Shown: positions 59,874-64,000 of the stretch, piece by piece
How the letters are laid out: each line of letters opens with the position of its first letter
How positions within the stretch are numbered: position 1 is the first letter of the stretch
Assembly: GCA_029265255.1 (NCBI GenBank)
Contig: JAJUJQ010000002.1
Coordinates: 62,001 to 126,000 of the forward strand
Length of the DNA: 64,000 nt
Source of the DNA: Spirochaetota bacterium
Lineage (GTDB): Bacteria; Spirochaetota; Spirochaetia; Treponematales; Rectinemataceae
Reading direction: 5' to 3'
Notes under the pieces: generated by a model
Databases searched by the model: none
What the model saw: the letters and a program-made list of their open reading frames with translations, nothing else
Told to the model about the DNA's origin: nothing
Translations under genes and position numbers: made by a program

Positions 59874-61211
59874 ATGAATGCTGCAAAGAGGATTGTACTG
59901 ATAGCAATGATTCTGCTGCTTAGTACAGGGTGGATGGGCTTTGCCCAGAGCGTAAACGCAGAGATCATCTCCAGAATTGATGCGCTCAAACCCCAGCTGC
60001 TGGAACTCAATGAATGGCTGTATCGCAATCCGGAGGTAGGTCATCAGGAATTCAAAGCGGTCGAGAAAATTTCAGCCCTCCTGAAGGGTTACGGATGGTC
60101 GGTTGAAGTCGGGCTTCCGAAGGTGCCTGAAAAATGGGAACCGGTGCTGGAAAAAGCGTTTAAAATAAAAAACCTGCCTACGTATTTCAAGGCGACCTAT
60201 CCTGGACTCGCGGGTGGACCTGTGATCGCATTTCTCGTGGAGTATGACGCGCTTCGAGGCGCGGGAGGTGTCGCCTTCCATGGCTGCCAGCATAACATGC
60301 AGGCACCGATAGGAATCGGAGCGGCCACAGCCGTCGCAGAATACCTGAAACGGCATGGGCTTCCTGGCCGGGTTGTGGTGTTTGGTACCCCGGCTGAGGA
60401 AATACCACCCCCTGTGAAGGGCATACTCTACGATGCAGGTGTATTCGACGGTGTCGATGTTGCGATCATGTATCATGGAACCGACAAGACGAGCTATAAG
60501 CTTCCGGGACCTTCTGGCATGGCGCTCGACGCATATGAATTTGTGTTTAAAGGGAAGCCTTCACACGCATCCTCAGCGCCATGGGAGGGACGATCTGCGC
60601 TCGATGCGGTGATTCTCCTGTTCAATGCTATTGACGCCATGAGAGAACATGTCGATCCTGGTGCCCGTATGCATGGAGTGATTACCGATGGTGGTGCCGC
60701 GCCCAACGTGGTACCCGCGCGTGCCGCGACGAGCTGGTTTATTCGCAATTTCAAACGTTCTTTGGTGGATCAGCAGGTTGCGCGGGTCATGGATATCGTA
60801 AAGGGAGCCGCGCTTATGACTGGAACAACCTATGAGGTGTATTTCCAGGGGAAATATGACAACAGTATCAATGTGGGAGCCTTGGAGAAGCTCTCTTTCG
60901 AGTATGCAAAACTCCTGGGAGCGGCAGATCCCGTAGAACCTGATCCGTTCCCTCCAACCACTGGTGCTTCAACTGACTTCGGCACGGTAAGCTATAACAT
61001 TCCTTCAATTACTGTAAGCATCAAGAGCGCGCCCGAAGGAACCCCAGGCCACAGCCAGGAATTCGCCGACGCGACCATCAGCGAGCTTGGCAAGAGTGCG
61101 CTTGTAACGGCCGCGAAAGTCCAGGCATCACTGGCGCTCGACCTTCTCACCAATCCTGCGCTGCTGGAAAAGGTTAAAGCGGAACATGCGGAACTGAAAA
61201 AGAAAAACTGA
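59874..61211 (+). CDS. Exported M20D-type amidohydrolase (AbgB-like)
   Basis: A 445-residue metalloamidase. The N-terminus is a signal peptide (about 25 residues, ending GFAQS). YRNPEVGHQEFKAV, FLVEYDALRG, HGCQHNMQAP, FGTPAEEIPP and MYHGTDKTS carry metal ligands, and GASTDFGTVSYNIPS is typical of the p-aminobenzoyl-glutamate hydrolase/aminoacylase branch. FKGKPSHASSAPWEGRSALDA belongs to the dimerisation domain. Most AbgB-like enzymes are cytoplasmic, so the signal peptide is notable. CAGGAGG precedes the ATG. Single gene between two terminators. Confidence 0.9.
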   Translation: MNAAKRIVLIAMILLLSTGWMGFAQSVNAEIISRIDALKPQLLELNEWLYRNPEVGHQEFKAVEKISALLKGYGWSVEVGLPKVPEKWEPVLEKAFKIKNLPTYFKATYPGLAGGPVIAFLVEYDALRGAGGVAFHGCQHNMQAPIGIGAATAVAEYLKRHGLPGRVVVFGTPAEEIPPPVKGILYDAGVFDGVDVAIMYHGTDKTSYKLPGPSGMALDAYEFVFKGKPSHASSAPWEGRSALDAVILLFNAIDAMREHVDPGARMHGVITDGGAAPNVVPARAATSWFIRNFKRSLVDQQVARVMDIVKGAALMTGTTYEVYFQGKYDNSINVGALEKLSFEYAKLLGAADPVEPDPFPPTTGASTDFGTVSYNIPSITVSIKSAPEGTPGHSQEFADATISELGKSALVTAAKVQASLALDLLTNPALLEKVKAEHAELKKKN

Positions 61212-61226
61212 GAAAATACGTCTTGG

Positions 61227-61274
61227 GGGTGGCAACGAACCGCAGGGAAAGCCCGCGGTGGTTGCCGCCCTTTT
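61227..61274 (+). terminator. Intrinsic terminator after the amidohydrolase gene
   Basis: Outer stem GGGTGGCAAC / GTTGCCGCCC (10 pairs, one G-T) enclosing an inner ACCGC / GCGGT stem, followed by four T residues. Confidence 0.82.
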
Positions 61275-61357
61275 ACGATATCAATGGGAAGTCAAATACG
61301 AATAGATAAATCGCCAAGGCGCGGTTAATCAGATACAGTGCTCATCCGCCCGGAGAA

Positions 61358-61891
61358 TCAGAGCCGCAGGATGCCCCGAAACCCTCGTATCGCGTAATAC
61401 GCGGAAGCGCCTGAATGATACACGAACACTGAGTTGTATCGTCGATCGCCGAAAAGCGCTCCGCCAAGGCTGCGGATTTCGGACGGCGTTGCAAGCCAAC
61501 TCTGGGTTTTGGTGTCGAACTCGCCGAGGCGCTGAAGTGAGCGATACTGTGCTTCCGAGAGAAGCTCGATGCCCATCGAGGCGGCCATCTCTACCGCGCT
61601 GCCGCGAGGTTTGAATTCCTTTCTGGAATCAAGGCCAGCGCGATCGTAACACAGACTCCGACGCCCCGCGGGACTTTCGGGAGAACAGTCACAAAAGAGA
61701 AGCGCTCCTGTGTCTGGGTCCTGACCAATGACATCCGGCTCGCCGCCTGTCTCTTCCATCGCGGAGAGCGCCCGCAATTTTTCTGGAGCGGCGAGGAGGC
61801 GATCTTCTACCAGAGACCATTCGATACCGGGATGCCGTTCCGCGTGCGCATCGAATCGCGCGCGCAACATCTCAATAAGCTTTAAATTCAT
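61358..61891 (-). CDS. DUF4256 family protein
   Basis: A 177-residue protein. ETGGEPDVIGQDPDTG, FCDCSPESPAGRRSLCYDR, MAASMGIELLSEAQYRSLQ, FDTKTQSWLATPSEIR and the end SAYYAIRGFRGILRL match the DUF4256 family over its full length. The function is unknown. The ATG follows GGAGGGG. Its neighbours give no hint. Confidence 0.85.
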   Translation of the reverse strand: MNLKLIEMLRARFDAHAERHPGIEWSLVEDRLLAAPEKLRALSAMEETGGEPDVIGQDPDTGALLFCDCSPESPAGRRSLCYDRAGLDSRKEFKPRGSAVEMAASMGIELLSEAQYRSLQRLGEFDTKTQSWLATPSEIRSLGGALFGDRRYNSVFVYHSGASAYYAIRGFRGILRL

Positions 61892-62130
61892 TAGGGCCCC
61901 TCCCATGATTTTCAGACCTGCTGGCAGGAAATTTCATTGCGTCATATTTCATTATTTGATAATAGGCTGATCGCCAGTTATTTTCCACTGAACCATGATT
62001 TGCTCTCAATCCTTTTTCAAAGATTCGCAACAAAGTATGCGAACCTTGCGGTGCCGCCGCGCCACTGATATCCGCCGGCGATTCGACGCAGCATGAGAGT
62101 CTGGCTGCGAGGACTCCCCAAGGTTTGCGC

Positions 62131-62160
62131 TTGACACTCGCGCGCCTGGCGCGCTATAAA
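62131..62160 (+). promoter_or_regulatory. Promoter of tRNA-Leu
   Basis: Consensus TTGACA at 62131-62136, an 18-bp GC-rich spacer and TATAAA at 62155-62160, about 14 bp before the tRNA 5' end. The 230 bp before it, from the DUF4256 start, hold no gene I can support. Confidence 0.78.
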
Positions 62161-62173
62161 TACCCCTGCGCCT

Positions 62174-62253
62174 GCCCAGATGGTGGAATTGGCAGACACG
62201 CTAGATTCAGGTTCTAGTGCGAAAGCATGGGGGTTCAAGTCCCCCTCTGGGCA
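62174..62253 (+). tRNA. tRNA-Leu (anticodon CAG)
   Basis: An 80-nt class II tRNA. Acceptor stem GCCCAGA / TCTGGGC plus discriminator A. D-arm with GGTGGAATTGGCAGACACGC. Anticodon stem CTAGA / TCTAG with loop TTCAGGT, giving anticodon CAG (reads CUG). A variable arm TGC-GAAA-GCA follows, then the T-arm GGGGG-TTCAAGT-CCCCC. The 3' CCA is not encoded. It has its own promoter and a terminator. Confidence 0.93.
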
Positions 62254-62258
62254 CACAC

Positions 62259-62291
62259 GAGGCTCCCGAAAGGGGGCCTCGTTCATTTTTT
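62259..62291 (+). terminator. Intrinsic terminator of tRNA-Leu
   Basis: Stem GAGGCTCCC / GGGGGCCTC (9 pairs, one G-T) with a GAAA tetraloop, followed by GTTCATTTTTT. Confidence 0.88.
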
Positions 62292-62296
62292 CTAAT

Positions 62297-62788
62297 TCAT
62301 TTCAATGACGGAGCGCGCGCCGCGTTCATCGTATCCTGCAGCGTTCCCATCGGGCAGATCGCGCACCAGGCTCGAGGCTTGAAGAATAGCCCCATGATGG
62401 TACTGATACCAACCGAAGCCAGGTACAGCATCCAGAACACGCGCCCAATACTTGCTGCGGTACCTCCTGCGCGCATGGTCAAGGAAAGCATGCAAAAGAG
62501 CATGAATCCACACAGCGCTCTGCGGAATTCCTTCGAAGCCATGGCGCGAGGAAGTGCCTGCGCGCTTTTGCGGAGCGGCATCACCGCGGAGAACGCGCGC
62601 CCGTTGGGGCACACCGAGGCACAGAACGCTCTGCTTTTTTTTGTATTGATGGCGAGGGCAAGAAGCATCATTGCGATGACAACCAGGCCGGCGGCGGGAA
62701 CAAAGAATCCCGCGATGGAGATGCTCAACACAATAAGCACCGCGATCGCTTTATAGGGGCCTTGATAGAAACGGGTTGGAATAATCAC
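62297..62788 (-). CDS. Small membrane protein with paired Cys-rich (4Fe-4S type) motifs
   Basis: A 163-residue protein with about four hydrophobic segments and two cysteine motifs, FCASVCPNG and WCAICPMGTLQD, each after a membrane segment. The CxxxCP and CxxCPMGTL pattern is like the membrane parts of NapH, NosR or CcoG-type proteins, but there is no room for full ferredoxin domains. It may carry electrons or help assemble an Fe-S or heme enzyme. The start appears to be a GTG without ribosome site, about 11 nt after a TATAAT on the minus strand. Confidence 0.65.
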   Translation of the reverse strand: MIIPTRFYQGPYKAIAVLIVLSISIAGFFVPAAGLVVIAMMLLALAINTKKSRAFCASVCPNGRAFSAVMPLRKSAQALPRAMASKEFRRALCGFMLFCMLSLTMRAGGTAASIGRVFWMLYLASVGISTIMGLFFKPRAWCAICPMGTLQDTMNAARAPSLK

Positions 62789-62891
62789 AAGCGAAATATA
62801 TTATAAAATTCATATCTAACCTAGAGAGCCTGCGCACGCGATGTTCTCTTACGCATTTCAGCAAGCGGAAGAGCGCCCCAAGACAGTCGAT

Positions 62892-62920
62892 TTGATAATT
62901 TTCTTTCTATACTCGATAAT
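62892..62920 (+). promoter_or_regulatory. Predicted promoter of the LamG-domain gene
   Basis: TTGATA at 62892-62897, a 17-bp spacer, GATAAT at 62915-62920, 55 bp before the ATG. Confidence 0.55.
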
Positions 62921-62975
62921 TAGGCAATATGGACCACTTCGGGAACGCACAGCGGGGTGGACCTAGGAGAACAGG

Positions 62976-63836
62976 ATGAAACGGTATGCGCTTTTGTGTC
63001 TCTGCGGAGTGGTGTTGGGTGGATTTGTCGCCGCGTTGCCAGCGCCGCTGGGGTATTACTCATTTACGATTTCCGGGAACGCATTTTCCAACGCGGTGAC
63101 TGGCGAGCTGATTCAGCTGCCGCCCGCGGTATCATCGAGGCCGGATGGTGTCGCGGGCAATTGCCTTGAGTTGAAGCCGCAGAATGAGTCTTATGTTTCC
63201 CTCGGCAGGAAATATGGATTTTCGGGGGATTTCAGCCTGTCTTTCTGGATTCGAACCGCTCCTGGATACAACAAGGGGGAATCGGTCGTATTGGGCAGGC
63301 ATCAGGCGTATTCATCGAATGGATATTATATTTTGCTCAACGCGGGATGGGGTGCCTATGGGGCGCCCGACAAAGTCACCTTTTATTATACAAATGCCAC
63401 CGTCATTTCCAAAAGCAGTGTGAATGACGGTCGCTGGCATCATGTGGGCGTCATCTATCGAGCCGCGTCGGGCGCTGAGCTCTACATGGACGGTATCTTG
63501 GAGGCGAGAGGCCCGGTCAATCCCATGGTCGTTCCCAACGTCGATTTTCTCCTGGGAAGCATTTCGTATGACAGGCCTTATGGCAGCTATGGAGGAATGA
63601 TTGATGAATTGGCGTTGTGGGACCAAGCCCTGAGCGCGCAGGATATGGCGGCGCTGGCTTCAGATCCCGCACTGATCGCGCGCCAGCTCTCCAAAGGCGC
63701 CACACCAGGTGATTTCTTTGGGGGCTCAACCACAACGCAAGCCGCGCAGGCGGGAACGCTCAAAATCATCCTCAGGGATGGCCGCTCGCTGAGCATCCCA
63801 CTGGCCGATATAGAGCGGATGGAATTCGGCAAGTAG
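62976..63836 (+). CDS. Secreted LamG-like (concanavalin-fold) domain protein
   Basis: A 286-residue protein with a signal peptide (ends near GGFVAAL). A LamG/LamGL jelly-roll follows: FSLSFWIRT, a GYYILLNAG strand, DGRWHHVGVIYRAASGAELYMDG, and GSYGGMIDELALWDQALSAQDMAAL, the usual closing block of such domains. The last 30 residues (TLKIILRDGRSLSIPLADIERMEF) form a separate short module like those ending some extracellular proteins. It may bind carbohydrate or act in adhesion. AGGAGA precedes the ATG. Confidence 0.83.
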   Translation: MKRYALLCLCGVVLGGFVAALPAPLGYYSFTISGNAFSNAVTGELIQLPPAVSSRPDGVAGNCLELKPQNESYVSLGRKYGFSGDFSLSFWIRTAPGYNKGESVVLGRHQAYSSNGYYILLNAGWGAYGAPDKVTFYYTNATVISKSSVNDGRWHHVGVIYRAASGAELYMDGILEARGPVNPMVVPNVDFLLGSISYDRPYGSYGGMIDELALWDQALSAQDMAALASDPALIARQLSKGATPGDFFGGSTTTQAAQAGTLKIILRDGRSLSIPLADIERMEFGK

Positions 63837-63891
63837 ACAGCGGCACAGACATAACCGTCCAGCGGGGCGCGGCGTCCCCGCGCGGCGGCTT

Positions 63892-63999
63892 TCAGCCGCG
63901 AATCAGCGCCACGGCGAGCACAAGAAGGGCGAGTGCCACGCGGTACCACACGAATACCGCCGTTGAGTGCTTTTTCAGATAATTGAGCAGGAATTTAAT
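63892..63999 (-). CDS. uppP: Undecaprenyl-diphosphatase UppP, C-terminal end (partial)
   Basis: The last 35 codons of a minus-strand gene running off the window. The visible FLLNYLKKHS and VFVWYRVALALLVLAV, ending in a TGA at 63894-63892, match the C-terminal helix of BacA/UppP, which recycles undecaprenyl pyrophosphate for cell-wall synthesis. Only the tail is seen, so the call rests on a short match. Confidence 0.72.
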   Translation of the reverse strand: MKFLLNYLKKHSTAVFVWYRVALALLVLAVALIRG

Positions 64000-64000
64000 G

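Noticed and set aside
63845..63900. GC-rich hairpins between the LamG gene and uppP as a terminator
   Set aside because: GCGGGG / CCCCGC and CGGCT / AGCCG stems exist, but no T-run follows on either strand.
1..64000. CRISPR array, insertion sequence, prophage or integron
   Set aside because: No regular array of spaced repeats, no transposase, integrase or phage structural gene and no duplicated end sequences were seen on reading.

Overview
The window looks like a chromosomal segment of a fermentative, anaerobic spirochaete (Spirochaetota). This is inferred from gene content and signal-peptide style: a spirochaete-type beta-barrel protein, an M23 peptidase-bactofilin-RicT block, acetate kinase, hybrid cluster protein, and many TRAP transporters and amino-acid/sugar-acid catabolic genes. 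The DNA is moderately GC-rich and densely coded, with genes on both strands, many 1-8 bp overlaps and good Shine-Dalgarno sites. I saw no insertion sequence, prophage, CRISPR array or rRNA. One tRNA (Leu, anticodon CAG) is present. No gene-free stretch exceeds about 300 bp.

Layout. 1-8.7 kb: end of a uracil-DNA glycosylase, priA, ackA, a probable major outer-membrane barrel protein, a lipoprotein, a PTS EIIA, then rlmE and htpG on the minus strand. 9.0-11.6 kb: M23 peptidase, bactofilin and RicT-like PSP1 protein in overlapping frames. 11.6-14.4 kb (minus): a Tat-exported split-Soret-type diheme cytochrome with its own system II maturation pair (ResB, CcsA). 14.7-17.1 kb: aspS and a peroxiredoxin. 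17.1-23.9 kb: GntR regulator, TRAP transporter, IlvD-family dehydratase and an ATP-type phosphofructokinase. 24.0-29.3 kb: a three-gene mutagenesis-type cassette (DUF72 protein, catalytically degenerate ImuB-like polymerase, DnaE2-like polymerase) behind a promoter covered by a 20-bp palindrome. 29.3-32.2 kb: Rrf2 regulator, Hcp and a LUD-domain protein. 32.2-36.1 kb: metallophosphoesterase, 5'-nucleotidase and an unknown membrane protein. 36.1-42.0 kb: an Fe3+/phosphonate-type ABC transporter flanked by two related PfkB kinases. 42.0-44.6 kb: plsY and a FakA-FakB (DAK2-DegV) fusion, which together form a fatty-acid activation and acylation module. 44.6-50.6 kb (minus): glutamine synthetase, IorA, IorB and an ADP-forming acyl-CoA synthetase, an energy-conserving 2-keto-acid fermentation route. 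50.8-52.8 kb: uracil/xanthine permease and nitrilase. 53.0-59.7 kb: a second sugar-acid type catabolic cluster (GntR, SDR, TRAP DctMQP, mutarotase, Ldh2-type dehydrogenase). 59.9-64 kb: exported M20 amidohydrolase, DUF4256 protein, tRNA-Leu, an Fe-S membrane protein, a LamG protein and the tail of UppP.

The most interesting candidate for an undescribed system is the cassette at 24.0-29.3 kb, where a DUF72 TIM-barrel-like protein sits in the place normally held by ImuA. Other items worth attention are the IorA that lacks its ferredoxin module, the cytochrome plus dedicated maturation operon, the FakAB fusion next to plsY, and a palindrome at 57.56 kb that supplies the -10 element to both of two divergent promoters. 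Start sites were adjusted to match family N-termini and ribosome binding sites. All functional assignments are by reading motifs, not by database search.
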